A stretch of 64,000 nt of DNA from Desulfolutivibrio sulfodismutans DSM 3696. Lineage in GTDB: Bacteria > Desulfobacterota > Desulfovibrionia > Desulfovibrionales > Desulfovibrionaceae. Position numbers and translations under genes: made by a program. The stretch covers positions 1,901,501 through 1,965,500 of the forward strand of contig NZ_CP045504.1 of the NCBI RefSeq assembly GCF_013376455.1. Direction: 5' to 3'. The notes below the pieces were generated by a model. That model was not told where the DNA came from, did no database searches, and saw only the letters and a list, made by a program, of their open reading frames with translations. This document shows positions 34,681 through 44,351 of this stretch, one piece after another; the first letter of the stretch is position 1; the number at the start of each line of letters is the position of its first letter.

Positions 34681-35726
34681 GGGAAGATCCCTGTGGGCTG
34701 TGGCCTGTGCAGCAGATCCGCGACATGAGCCAGGGCCTTTTCGATCTGGGGGGCGCTGGCGAAGCGCCGGGCGTTGTCCTGGCAGATTTTCGAAGGCACG
34801 CCAAGGGCCTCGCGCACGGCCCCGGGCAGTTCATCCGGAACGGTAAACAACACGCCGCCCCGGCCCAGGGTTTCCCGGCAGGCCCCCCGATCCAGGGCGG
34901 CCACGGGAATGCCGTTTACGTTGGCCTCCACGATGACCCGGCCGAAGGTTTCCTCGAACAGGGAGGCCACCACCAGGCAGGCCGTATGGGCATAGATGGG
35001 CCGCATGTCCGAGGCGTACCCAACATGCCGCACGGTGTTGCAGGCCGCCAACCGCGTTTCCCGGCCCGGCTCGAGGGGGCCGCAGATCAGGCAGGGACGT
35101 CCCAGCCGGGGGGCCTGCTCCAAAAAGAGGTCCACCCCTTTATGAGCCAGACCACTGGCCAGGGTGATGAACATCCGGGGCGACGCGCTCGGGACGGATG
35201 CCGCAAGATAGTCCTGTTCCTCAATGATCGGAAAAACCACCTCGGCCCGGATGCCGGAGAGTTCGCGCAGACGTCGTTTCATGTAGACGCTGTTGGCCAC
35301 CACCATGTCGGCCCGCTTCAGGGCGGACAGGTTGGCGGCGTAGTCGATGCTGCAGCCTTCGAAACACGCCTGGGGGGCATAGCCGATCAGATCCACCACG
35401 AACAGGCAGGTGCGCAGATTCCGGGCGAAGGCGCACTCCAGCACCTCCGTGCTGCCCCAGCCCTGGGTGATGACCAGGTCCGGGCGCGTCCAGTCCATGA
35501 GCTTTGCGGCCTCGGCCGCGAAATCCCGCACGACGCTGGCGAAAAAGGGCTCGCCGTCCACGGTGTGGGGCTGCCCGCCCGGCCGCAGCGCATTGACCGA
35601 GGTCACGTCGTATCCGGCCCGGGCCAGGGCCCGCAACAGGGGGACCATGCTCAGGCTGGCCCCGCCCACGGCCGGGAACAGATCCCGGGCGGCGAAGAGC
35701 AGGCGTCCTTGTGCGGGTCTGGCCAT
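34677..35726 (-). CDS. glycosyltransferase family 4-like protein
   Basis: This 349-residue protein has the GT-B layout: N-terminal GGASLSMVPLLRALARAGYDVTSVNAL, a middle acceptor region and C-terminal nucleotide-sugar domain with the E-x7-E motif EETFGRVIVEANVNGIPVAA. Donor and acceptor cannot be told. The start at 35726 follows ccgggaggatc. It sits between glucokinase (14 bp upstream) and moeA (4-bp overlap), an unusual setting for a glycosyltransferase with no other polysaccharide genes nearby. Confidence 0.85.
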   Translation of the reverse strand: MARPAQGRLLFAARDLFPAVGGASLSMVPLLRALARAGYDVTSVNALRPGGQPHTVDGEPFFASVVRDFAAEAAKLMDWTRPDLVITQGWGSTEVLECAFARNLRTCLFVVDLIGYAPQACFEGCSIDYAANLSALKRADMVVANSVYMKRRLRELSGIRAEVVFPIIEEQDYLAASVPSASPRMFITLASGLAHKGVDLFLEQAPRLGRPCLICGPLEPGRETRLAACNTVRHVGYASDMRPIYAHTACLVVASLFEETFGRVIVEANVNGIPVAALDRGACRETLGRGGVLFTVPDELPGAVREALGVPSKICQDNARRFASAPQIEKALAHVADLLHRPQPTGIFP

Positions 35727-35740
35727 GATCCTCCCGGATA

Positions 35741-36757
35741 TCAGGAAGGCGGCGTGCGGCCAAGCAGCAGATGGGCGCACAGGGCCGCGCCGAAAAGCCC
35801 CATGTCGTGACGCCGGGCCAGGGACACCGGAATCGTGGATAAAAAACCGGCCATGGAGGGTGAATCGACGAATTCCTGGGCAAAACGCGGATGTGTGACC
35901 AGGAAAGGATTTTTGGCGGCCACGCCGCCGCTCAGGTACATCCCGCCCCCGGCCAGGACCGTCAGGGCATAATCCCGGGCCGCGCGGCCATAGAAGCCCG
36001 CAAACCAGGCCACGGTTTCGCTCTCCGGGGTGAGTTCCGCCGCCACCTCGGCCGGGGACAGGTCACGGCCGGTCAGGTAGCGGTGGACGAGCGACAGGCC
36101 AAGCCCCGACAGCACCACGTCGCCCCGGGGGTAGGGTTCGCCCGTGACCTCGGCCACAAGCCGTAGATAGTCCTGTTCCTCGCGGCGAAAAAAGCGTGAG
36201 GCATGGCCGCCCTCGGCCGAAAGCACCTGATGCCCGCCGCCCGCCAGGGGCACCAGGGCGGCCATGCCGAGCCCGGTACCCGCGCCCATGACCCCGCGCA
36301 CCTTGCCCGGGTTGAAGTAGCCGGGCAGGATTGACAGGGACTGTTCCGCGAGCGGCGTACGAAAGGCCTGGGCCTGGGCCGCAAAATCGTTGACCAGGGC
36401 TGCATTTTTGAGCCCGAAGCGCGGGCCGTCGCGATCCAGGTCCATGTCCCAGGCGATGTTGGCGAAGGTGCAGTGCTGCGCCGAGGCCGTGCCCATGACG
36501 CCCACCGGCCCGGACATGGGGCCGGGAACGGCGAAGACCGCCGCGTCGGCATCGGCTGGTCGCAAGGGGAAATCAGCCCCGCCCAGGGCCGCCAGCATAT
36601 CCGCAAAACACACCGCTTCGCGGGTGGACAGCCAAAGATTATGAGCCTGTTCGATGCGCCCGTCAGGATACGACAGGAAATGGCCGAAACGGCTGTTGGT
36701 GCCGCCGATGTCTGCGGCCAGAAGGTGCCTGACGCCGCCGTCCTTCTCCACCGTCAT
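35741..36757 (-). CDS. glk: glucokinase
   Basis: This 338-residue protein has the Glk-family ATP-grasping motif LLAADIGGTNSRFGHF at residues 12-27, the substrate loop ALVNDFAAQAQAF and GVMGAGTGLGMAAL, and a late LSGGVAAKNPFL helix. It phosphorylates glucose to glucose-6-phosphate, probably glucose released from internal glycogen, since no glucose uptake gene is in view. The start follows cagggaggcgac; the frame opens further upstream without homology. It heads the unit that continues into the glycosyltransferase and moeA. Confidence 0.9.
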   Translation of the reverse strand: MTVEKDGGVRHLLAADIGGTNSRFGHFLSYPDGRIEQAHNLWLSTREAVCFADMLAALGGADFPLRPADADAAVFAVPGPMSGPVGVMGTASAQHCTFANIAWDMDLDRDGPRFGLKNAALVNDFAAQAQAFRTPLAEQSLSILPGYFNPGKVRGVMGAGTGLGMAALVPLAGGGHQVLSAEGGHASRFFRREEQDYLRLVAEVTGEPYPRGDVVLSGLGLSLVHRYLTGRDLSPAEVAAELTPESETVAWFAGFYGRAARDYALTVLAGGGMYLSGGVAAKNPFLVTHPRFAQEFVDSPSMAGFLSTIPVSLARRHDMGLFGAALCAHLLLGRTPPS

Positions 36758-36950
36758 GTCGCCTCCCTGTTGCGGACGCCAACGGCCCGCCAAAAAACGA
36801 TATCCGGCCTTGATGCCGCACGCGATTGCGGATACCTCAAGGCCGCCGCCCGAAAGCATGCCCGGCGGCCATGGATGCGTCATGACCGATTCGTGGCGGT
36901 CATGCTAACACAGCGCCATCGGAAAGAAAAACCCGGGAAAAGGCCCGACC

Positions 36951-37586
36951 ATGACCGATATCCCCGCCTTTTTCGCCGCCGGAGCGGCGCTCGGGGCCAG
37001 CGCCGGGTTCTCCCCGGGGCCCCTTTTGACCCTGGTCATGGCCCAGACCCTGGCCCATGGGCCGCGCGAGGGCGTCAAGGTGGCCATGGCCCCCTTGCTC
37101 ACCGACATCCCCATGCTCGCGGCATCCCTTTTGGCCCTGTCCTTCGTACAGGACCGCCCCGCCATCCTGGGCGCGCTGTCCCTGGCCGGGGCCGCCGTGG
37201 TGGCGTTCTACGGCTGGGAATGCCTGCGCGCCCGGCCCCTCTCCCTGCCGGATATCCGCGTCGCGCCTGGGTCGCTCAAAAAAGGCGTCATCGCCAACTT
37301 TTTAAATCCCCACCCCTATGTCTTCTGGGCCACCGTGGGCGCGCCTGCCACCCTGGCCGCAGCCCGCTCCCCGGGAGGCCTCGCCGCCGCAGCCGCGTTC
37401 CTCGGCGGCTTCTACCTGTGCCTGGTGGGGGCCAAGGTCTGCGCGGCGCTTGTGACCGGCCGCTTCCGCGCCTTTCTGGGCAGCCGGGGCTACGCCCTGC
37501 TCATGCGGCTTCTGGGGCTGGCCCTTTTCGCCTTCGCCGCGCTTTTCGTGCGCGACGCCGGGCAGTTCTTCGGACTCGTCCCCTGA
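36951..37586 (+). CDS. LysE/RhtB-family exporter
   Basis: This 211-residue membrane protein has about six hydrophobic segments. The family start GASAGFSPGPLLTLVMAQTLAHGPREGVKVAMAPLLTDIPML is clear, as is the central LKKGVIANFLNPHPYVFWATVGAP. LysE/RhtB proteins export amino acids. The substrate here is unknown. The ATG follows aaaagg. It is read away from glk and lies 105 bp before aguB on the same strand; export of polyamine precursors or amino acids is only a guess from location. Confidence 0.88.
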   Translation: MTDIPAFFAAGAALGASAGFSPGPLLTLVMAQTLAHGPREGVKVAMAPLLTDIPMLAASLLALSFVQDRPAILGALSLAGAAVVAFYGWECLRARPLSLPDIRVAPGSLKKGVIANFLNPHPYVFWATVGAPATLAAARSPGGLAAAAAFLGGFYLCLVGAKVCAALVTGRFRAFLGSRGYALLMRLLGLALFAFAALFVRDAGQFFGLVP

Positions 37587-37691
37587 CCCCGCGCCAAGCG
37601 TTCCCCTGCGCCTTCCGCCAGCCTTGAGCTATGCCGTGAATGGCCATATAACATCACCCATTCGTACAGACCCGCCAGGCAAGGAGACCCC

Positions 37692-38579
<888 letters not shown>

Positions 38580-38582
38580 GTG

Positions 38583-38658
38583 CGTCGGGGAGTGGCCTGC
38601 GGCCCCTCCCCGTACCCCTCCCCGCCCGGGGGGAATCATTCCCCCCGACCCCCCCGAA
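38583..38658. repeat. compound intergenic palindromes, families A and C
   Basis: Two elements abut. At 38586-38612 lies a 12-bp stem with one mismatch that matches the palindrome at 33403-33437. At 38619-38655 lies the inverse of the family C element found at 60498 and 63613, centred on ggggggaat-c-attcccccc (38628-38646). Confidence 0.8.
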
Positions 38659-38687
38659 TACATGAACCATACTCCCGGGATACCACT

Positions 38688-40622
38688 ATGAAGCGTAATA
38701 TTTATCTCAAGATGATTCCGCTGGAAGAGGCTGTCGCGCGCGCCAAAAACGCCCTGGACCGCCAGTCCCTGGTCGGCGTCGAGACCATCGCGGTGGAACG
38801 CGCTACAGGCCGCGTCACCGCCGAACCGGTCATCGCCCGCTATTCTTCGCCCACCTTCCACGGCGCGGCCATGGACGGCATCGCCGTGCGGGCCGCGTCC
38901 ACCTTCGCCGCCCGCGAGGGCGCACCCGTGCGCCTGGCCCCCGGCCGCGACTTCGCCTTCGTCAATACCGGCAACCGCCTGCCGGACGGCATGGACGCCG
39001 TGATCATGATCGAAAACGTGGTCATGGACGGCGACACCACCGCCATCGAGGCCCCGGCCGCGCCCTGGTCGCACGTCCGGCGCATCGGCGAGGACATCGT
39101 GGCCACCGAAATGATCCTGCCGCGCCATCGCCGCATCACCCCCTACGACGTGGGGGCGCTTTTGTCCTGCGGGGTCTACGACATCGCGGTCTACGAGACG
39201 GTGCGCATCGCCATCATCCCCACCGGCGACGAGATCATGGACTTTACCTTGCGCCCCGAACCGGGGCCGGGGCAGGTGGTGGAGAGCAATTCCATGATGC
39301 TGTGCGCCCTGGCCGAATCGTTGGGATTTTCCGCCCGCCGCCTGCCGCCCGTGCCCGACGACCCCGAGGCCCTGGCTGCGGCCTTCGAGTCGGCGCTCTC
39401 CTCGGACGTCCACGCCGTGGTGCTGGTGGCCGGATCGTCGGCCGGGAGCAAGGATTTCTCCCGCTCCACCATCGCCCGCTTCGGCGAGGTGTTGGTGCAT
39501 GGCGTGTCGGCCATGCCGGGCAAGCCGTCGATTCTGGGCGTGTGCCGGGGCAAGCTGGCCGTGGGCGCGCCGGGCTATCCGGTCAGCGCCGTGGTCTGCT
39601 TCGAGGAGCTTTTGAGCCCCGTGTGCGCCTGGCTGGGCCGCGCCGCCCCCACATGCCGCCAGACCATCCCGGTGCGGCTGGCCCGGGCCATGCCGTCCCG
39701 GCTGGGACTTGTGGAATTCGTGCGGCTGGCCGTGGGCCGGGTGGGTGAAACCTATGTCGGCCTGCCGCTTGGGCGCGGGGCGGGCATGATGACCACCCTG
39801 ACCAAGGCCCAGGCCGTAACCCGCATCCCGGCCGACGCCGAGGGCGTGGAGGCCGGAAAAATGGTCCGCGCCGAACTTCTGGTGGAGTCCGACGACCTGG
39901 ACCGGACGCTGGTGGCCGTGGGCAGCCACGACAACACCCTGGACATCCTGGCGGACATGCTCATGCGCCAGGACGAACCGGTGCGGCTGGCGTCGAGCCA
40001 TGTGGGCAGCATGGGGGGACTTACGGCGCTCAAATCCGGCGCGGCCCTGCTGGCCGGATCGCACCTGTTCGATCCGGAGACGGGCGACTTCAATTTCCCG
40101 TTTTTGGCCAAACACCTGCCGGGCATGGATCTGGTGGCCGTGAACCTGGCCCTGCGGCATCAGGGATTCATCGTCGCCCCGGGCAACCCCAAGGGCATCC
40201 GGGGCGTGGCCGAGCTTGCCCGGCCCGGGGTGCGCTTCGTGAACCGGCAAAAGGGCGCGGGGACGCGGATTTTATTTGACCACCATCTGCGCGCAGCAGG
40301 CGTTGATCCCGGACAGGTGGCGGGCTACGGCCACGAGGAATTCACGCACATGGCCGTGGCCGTGAACGTGCAGACCGGCGCGGCGGATTGCGGCATGGGG
40401 GTCTATTCGGCGGCCAAGGCCCTGTCGCTGGATTTTCTGCCCGTGGCCCGGGAACGCTACGACCTGATCATTCCCCGGGCCTACCTGGACGATCCGAAAA
40501 TCCAGGCGGTCCTGGCGGTCATCGGCACGGACGAGTTCAAGGCCCGGGTGGCGGCCCTGGGCGGCTACGAGACGCAGCTCACGGGCCGGTTCATGGCCCC
40601 GGGCATGGGGCTTGGGGAATAG
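38688..40622 (+). CDS. MoeA-like protein fused to a periplasmic-binding-like domain
   Basis: The 644 residues are a MoeA module (about 1-405: ATGRVTAEPVIARYSSPTFHGAAMDGIAV, PTGDEIM, VAGSSAGSKDFS, PGKPSILGV, GAPGYPVSAVV) followed by a LysR-substrate/molybdate-binding-like domain (about 425-640: VGSHDNTLDILADML, SHVGSMGGLTALKSGAALLAGSHLFDPETGDFN, GMGVYSAAKALSLDFLPVARERYDL). This fusion is known in anaerobes and archaea as a molybdopterin biosynthesis protein and may favour tungsten over molybdenum or sense the metal. The ATG at 38688 was chosen by homology of the N-terminus. Confidence 0.9.
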   Translation: MKRNIYLKMIPLEEAVARAKNALDRQSLVGVETIAVERATGRVTAEPVIARYSSPTFHGAAMDGIAVRAASTFAAREGAPVRLAPGRDFAFVNTGNRLPDGMDAVIMIENVVMDGDTTAIEAPAAPWSHVRRIGEDIVATEMILPRHRRITPYDVGALLSCGVYDIAVYETVRIAIIPTGDEIMDFTLRPEPGPGQVVESNSMMLCALAESLGFSARRLPPVPDDPEALAAAFESALSSDVHAVVLVAGSSAGSKDFSRSTIARFGEVLVHGVSAMPGKPSILGVCRGKLAVGAPGYPVSAVVCFEELLSPVCAWLGRAAPTCRQTIPVRLARAMPSRLGLVEFVRLAVGRVGETYVGLPLGRGAGMMTTLTKAQAVTRIPADAEGVEAGKMVRAELLVESDDLDRTLVAVGSHDNTLDILADMLMRQDEPVRLASSHVGSMGGLTALKSGAALLAGSHLFDPETGDFNFPFLAKHLPGMDLVAVNLALRHQGFIVAPGNPKGIRGVAELARPGVRFVNRQKGAGTRILFDHHLRAAGVDPGQVAGYGHEEFTHMAVAVNVQTGAADCGMGVYSAAKALSLDFLPVARERYDLIIPRAYLDDPKIQAVLAVIGTDEFKARVAALGGYETQLTGRFMAPGMGLGE

Positions 40623-40759
40623 GCGATAAAGGGGGGCGCGGCCCCGGGACGAAACTTTTCCCGGAGCCTTCTCCATCCGTCACCCGCCATTGACCGCCCC
40701 TTGCCCGGGCCTCTATACTCCGACTCCCGACAAACCCTTTCACCCTACCCGGCAGCCCC

Positions 40760-41560
40760 ATGTTCGCCAGCCTCGAAACCCTGCACCCCACTGTCCAGGC
40801 CCTACTGGCCGGGTGTTTCACCTGGGGGGTGACTGCGCTTGGCGCGGCCCTGGTCTTTTTCACCAGGACCGTGAACAAGCTTTTGCTCGATCTCATGCTC
40901 GGCTTTGCCGGGGGCGTGATGGTCGCGGCCAGCTTCTGGTCGCTTCTGGCCCCGGCCATCGAGATGTCCGACGGGTCGTTTCTTCCGGCCGTGATCGGGT
41001 TTCTGGGCGGGGGCCTGTTTTTGCGCTTGGTGGATTATGTCCTGCCCCACCTGCACCTGAACATGCCGCTCAAAAAGGCCGAGGGCATCCACACCACCTG
41101 GCGTCGGAGCGTGCTTTTGGTTTTGGCCATCACCCTGCACAACATCCCCGAGGGCCTGGCCGTGGGCGTGGCTTTCGGCGGCGCTGCGGCCGGGCTGCCC
41201 TCGGCCTCCCTGGCCGGGGCCGTGGCCCTGGCCCTGGGCATCGGCCTGCAGAACTTCCCCGAGGGGCTGGCTGTGTCCGCTCCCCTTCGCCGGGAGGGCT
41301 TTTCCCGCTTCAAAAGCTTCTGGTACGGCCAGATGTCCGGGATCGTGGAACCGGTCTTCGCGGTGATCGGGGCCGCGGTGGTGATGGTGGCTCGCCCGAT
41401 TCTGCCCTATGCCCTGGCCTTCGCCGCCGGGGCCATGATCTTTGTGGTGGTGGAGGAGGTGGTGCCCGAGTCCCAGGCCGGGGGCAACGCCGACCTGGCC
41501 ACCCTGGCCTTTCTTGGCGGATTTGCGGTCATGATGGGCCTGGATGTGGGGCTTGGCTGA
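40760..41560 (+). CDS. ZIP-family metal transporter
   Basis: This 266-residue membrane protein has eight hydrophobic segments and the paired ZIP metal motifs [16 protein letters not shown] (fourth segment) and [14 protein letters not shown] (fifth). ZIP proteins move zinc, iron or manganese into the cytoplasm. A short His-containing loop (LPHLHLNMP) precedes the core. The ribosome site is weak. It is monocistronic or co-transcribed with the small GDT1-type gene 99 bp downstream. Confidence 0.93.
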   Translation: MFASLETLHPTVQALLAGCFTWGVTALGAALVFFTRTVNKLLLDLMLGFAGGVMVAASFWSLLAPAIEMSDGSFLPAVIGFLGGGLFLRLVDYVLPHLHLNMPLKKAEGIHTTWRRSVLLVLAITLHNIPEGLAVGVAFGGAAAGLPSASLAGAVALALGIGLQNFPEGLAVSAPLRREGFSRFKSFWYGQMSGIVEPVFAVIGAAVVMVARPILPYALAFAAGAMIFVVVEEVVPESQAGGNADLATLAFLGGFAVMMGLDVGLG

Positions 41561-41659
41561 CGGCGCGGCCGCGCGCGCTTTTTCGATGAACGGCCTGCGG
41601 CTTTTCGACTTCTGCGCGCGGGGGAATCCTGCAGAATACGGATTGAAGGATTGCGAATC

Positions 41660-41932
41660 ATGGATTGGAAGCTTTTGGCGACAACCTTCGCCACGCTGTT
41701 CGTGGCCGAACTGGGCGACAAGACGCAGCTGGCCTGTGTCCTTTTGGCGGCCGACTCCAAAAAGCCCTGGACCGTGTTTCTGGGGTCTTCCCTGGCCCTG
41801 GTGTCCGTCAGCCTCATCGGCGTCCTGTTCGCCAGCCTCATCTGCCAGTACATCTCCCCGGTGATCATGAAGAAAGTCGCGGCCGTGGGCTTTGTGATCA
41901 TGGGCACGCTCATCTACTTCGACAAACTGTGA
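41660..41932 (+). CDS. single-domain GDT1/TMEM165 (UPF0016) transporter
   Basis: This 90-residue protein carries one copy of the family motif E-x-G-D-K-[TS] (FVAELGDKTQLACVLLA) and three hydrophobic segments. Eukaryotic and many bacterial homologues have two such repeats in about 200 residues and export Mn or Ca; half-length forms must work as dimers. The ATG follows gaaggatt. Its place next to a ZIP importer suggests paired control of divalent metals. Confidence 0.88.
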   Translation: MDWKLLATTFATLFVAELGDKTQLACVLLAADSKKPWTVFLGSSLALVSVSLIGVLFASLICQYISPVIMKKVAAVGFVIMGTLIYFDKL

Positions 41933-41993
41933 GGCGGACATGAACGACGACGCCCTGACCCTGGATCTGCGGGACAAATGCTGAGGGCTTGGC

Positions 41994-42161
41994 ATGGAGA
42001 TAGGTTGGTATCTCCGCTTATCCCGAAGTAAACGGCTGGAATTTCTGACGAAGAAGGATGCTCTGGCGATCCTGGAGGATCAGGTGGCCACGGTGTCCGG
42101 CTGGAAGCTTGCGGTGACCGAGGCCGACGATCACCTTGTGGGGGTCTTCACGCGCGTCTAG
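41994..42161 (+). CDS. small protein of unknown function
   Basis: This 55-residue frame starts at ATG 7 bases after gaggg and reads MEIGWYLRLSRSKRLEFL, then a mixed helix-strand pattern ending HLVGVFTRV. I do not recognise it. In its favour are the good ribosome site, normal codon use and position directly after the GDT1-type gene; against it are its size and an overlapping frame on the other strand. Confidence 0.45.
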   Translation: MEIGWYLRLSRSKRLEFLTKKDALAILEDQVATVSGWKLAVTEADDHLVGVFTRV

Positions 42162-42286
42162 CATTGCGCCCGGGCGATGCGCGTATCCTGTCTGAACGGT
42201 AGACTCTTTTGAACAGCGGTTGTTTTCCAAGAAAAATACGGAGGTTCTTTTCCGGACCCCCGCTTCAGTCCCCCTGCACCAACCCG

Positions 42287-42547
42287 CTATGATCCAGATC
42301 GACCGCCCGCGCCTTGTGAGGCCCACATGATCAGATGGTAGCCCCGGGAGCCGATATTCTGGATGATCTCCTGGTATTTCGAGGCGATGGCTGGCGTTTC
42401 TTCCTCTTTTCCCCGTGACATGCGCAAGAACTTGACCTTGCCCAGTTCCTCCCGAATCCCCTCCGGAATGGCGTCAAGCCCGTCGCGTTCCCGCAAAAAC
42501 AGATAGGTGGTGGGACTTTTCCGGCTTTGGTGAATGGCAAACTGCAT
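42287..42547 (-). CDS. YcgL-domain protein
   Basis: This 86-residue protein matches the YcgL domain: MQFAIHQSRKSPTTYLFL at the start, AIPEGIREELGKVKFLRMSRGKEEE, and the late SKYQEIIQNIGSRGYHLIMW. The fold is known from gammaproteobacteria but the function is not. It follows the membrane-protein gene by 20 bp and is the last gene of the seven-gene operon that starts at uspA. Start after ggggagaacgcc. Confidence 0.75.
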   Translation of the reverse strand: MQFAIHQSRKSPTTYLFLRERDGLDAIPEGIREELGKVKFLRMSRGKEEETPAIASKYQEIIQNIGSRGYHLIMWASQGAGGRSGS

Positions 42548-42567
42548 GGCGTTCTCCCCAGACCCGC

Positions 42568-43389
42568 TTAGTCCTTGCCTGTCGCGTCTTCACGCGGCGC
42601 AACGAGATCCTGCGTGACGAAATGTCCCAGTTCTGCCTGTCCGTCGCCGGTCAGGACGGCCGTGGAGTCGGTTTCCGTGCTCCCCGTGACCTTGGCCCGG
42701 CCAACGGTCAGACCGGCCTCGTTTTGCACGCATACCAAAGCGCCCGGCAAAACCCCGTGATCCCTCCCCAGCCCGAACGATATCTGGAGCCCCTCGGGGG
42801 AGCGCTTGATCATATATATTTCGGCTTTTCCTCTTGCGGCCATGTCCCGCTCCATTTTTTTGGCAAGAAAAAAGACCGTCAATCCGCACAGTATCGCCAG
42901 CGGAAAAAGGCTGGCTGCGGCGGCGTACGGATGAAATCCCACATAGCGCATGACATAGGCGGCGGCGTTGGCGCGCTTGCTTGGCGCGTCGGCATAGACC
43001 CGGAAAGTGAACGTCAGGGCGGCGTGGGGTTTTTCCTCTTTTTCCCCGCGCACGGTCACCATGTACTTTCCGGCTGCGGCGTTTTGCGCCGCAGTGGCCT
43101 CGCCCTTCCACATGAAACCGCCCATCCAAAACCCCTTGTATGTCGATTCGGGGCGAAACTGTATGGTCTCAAGCGGTCCTTCAATGATCAGGTCTTTGAT
43201 ATCCGTCGCATCCGGGGGCATGTGGCCGCTTACCACCATGGATTCTCCCGGAAGCAAATCGAAGGTGTTGAATTCCTGCCGCAGTTGCGAGGTCAGTCCG
43301 TCGATGACGCACAGGACGATGATGGCCATGCACAGTCCGCCGATCCGGCTCGCAACGTTTCGCAGGGTTCCAACCGTTTTTTCGTTCAT
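42568..43389 (-). CDS. membrane protein of the exporter operon
   Basis: I do not recognise this 273-residue protein. A first transmembrane helix (about residues 15-35, IGGLCMAIIVLCVIDGL) is followed by a periplasmic-looking beta-rich domain (about 36-170; FRPESTYKGFWMGGFMWKGEATAAQN and KYMVTVRGEKEEKPHAALTFTFRVYA), a second helix (AAAASLFPLAILCGLTVFFLAKKM) and a cytoplasmic C-terminal beta domain (SFGLGRDHGVLPGALVCVQNEAGLTVGRAKVTG). Its ATG overlaps the stop of the preceding small membrane-protein gene (ATGA), so they are coupled. Confidence 0.75.
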   Translation of the reverse strand: MNEKTVGTLRNVASRIGGLCMAIIVLCVIDGLTSQLRQEFNTFDLLPGESMVVSGHMPPDATDIKDLIIEGPLETIQFRPESTYKGFWMGGFMWKGEATAAQNAAAGKYMVTVRGEKEEKPHAALTFTFRVYADAPSKRANAAAYVMRYVGFHPYAAAASLFPLAILCGLTVFFLAKKMERDMAARGKAEIYMIKRSPEGLQISFGLGRDHGVLPGALVCVQNEAGLTVGRAKVTGSTETDSTAVLTGDGQAELGHFVTQDLVAPREDATGKD

Positions 43390-43637
43390 GATTGCGTCGA
43401 TTCCGCCTGGGTCTGTTTTTCGCGCAGAAGCCGCACGGAAACATATCCCGCGATCATGGTGGGCACAAGCATGGAAAAGAAGCTTTTCATGAACGTTGGA
43501 GTAAATACGTCGGGGTTGGCTTTGGCCAGATACATGGCCACGCACAGCTCGGCCAGCATCAGGACATCCACCGCGATCACGACGATTTTCTGCCTGGTGT
43601 TGAGTTCGTGAGCGGGAAGCTTGTTTTCGTCGTTCAT
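43386..43637 (-). CDS. small membrane protein of the exporter operon
   Basis: This 83-residue protein has two hydrophobic helices (KIVVIAVDVLMLAELCVAMYLA and FFSMLVPTMIAGYVSVRLL) and charged ends. No family is recognised. It starts after acggaggacgcc and its stop overlaps the next gene by four bases. It may form a complex with that membrane protein. Confidence 0.75.
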   Translation of the reverse strand: MNDENKLPAHELNTRQKIVVIAVDVLMLAELCVAMYLAKANPDVFTPTFMKSFFSMLVPTMIAGYVSVRLLREKQTQAESTQS

Positions 43638-43717
43638 GGCGTCCTCCGTTTTATTTCCCTGTGTGTGGTCCGCCCGGCCAATATCGGCGATGCCGGGCGG
43701 ACCATTCGAGGGGGGGG

Positions 43718-44305
43718 TTACTTCTTGAAGATGTCGGTCTTGCTGATGTTCATGAAACGCAGGGCCTTGCCGTCTTCCTTGTAGTAAATGCGCACTTCAT
43801 CGCCCGCATCCCACTCGGCGTCGGGATACTTCATGAACTCGTCGCCCACCTGCACCACCACATACAGCTTCTGCCGACCGGAATAAATGGTGATGGTCTT
43901 CTTGTCCTTGTCCACGGCGGGCAACTTCTTGTCCTTGACCAGGGGATCGTCGCGACCCACGCCGTCCTTTTTCTCGACCAACTTGAACGGGACATGCACG
44001 AAGTTCTGGATGGCCCCGTCGTAAAAGGTGATCTCACTCTTTTCCATGTCCAGCTTCATCCGTCCGCCGGCCTTGGGCTCCGGACCCATTTCACTGGGGT
44101 CCGTGGGCAGGGAATAGGTCAGAGGCGGCAGATACGAGTAGTCCGGGTTAAGCGTATCTATCTTCTTGTCACGGATGATCGTGACCATCTTTTTTTCCTT
44201 GTCAAAGGCCACAACCCGCCCCTGATCCACCTTGCCGTACTCTCCGCAGCCCAGGATGAACATCACCGGGAGGGCGAGGAGCAGGTTCAACCACATGCGT
44301 CTCAT
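43718..44305 (-). CDS. lipoprotein of the exporter operon
   Basis: This 195-residue protein begins MRRMWLNLLLALPVMFILGCGEYG, a signal peptide with a lipobox (ILGC), so it should be anchored to a membrane by its N-terminal Cys. The mature part is beta-rich and charged (VVAFDKEKKMVTIIRDKKIDT, KTITIYSGRQKLYVVV, DEVRIYYKEDGKALRFMNISKTDIFKK). It resembles lipoproteins that accompany TauE/SafE exporters in Desulfovibrio (possibly the DUF4881 group; not verified). Start after aaggaggattcc. Confidence 0.78.
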   Translation of the reverse strand: MRRMWLNLLLALPVMFILGCGEYGKVDQGRVVAFDKEKKMVTIIRDKKIDTLNPDYSYLPPLTYSLPTDPSEMGPEPKAGGRMKLDMEKSEITFYDGAIQNFVHVPFKLVEKKDGVGRDDPLVKDKKLPAVDKDKKTITIYSGRQKLYVVVQVGDEFMKYPDAEWDAGDEVRIYYKEDGKALRFMNISKTDIFKK

Positions 44306-44351
44306 GGAATCCTCCTTGTCGCTTCTTTGTTGTCCGCGTATCGCCGTCCCG

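Noticed and set aside
42018-42326. 102-codon minus-strand frame after the YcgL gene
   Set aside because: No ribosome site or family resemblance, and it overlaps a better small plus-strand frame.
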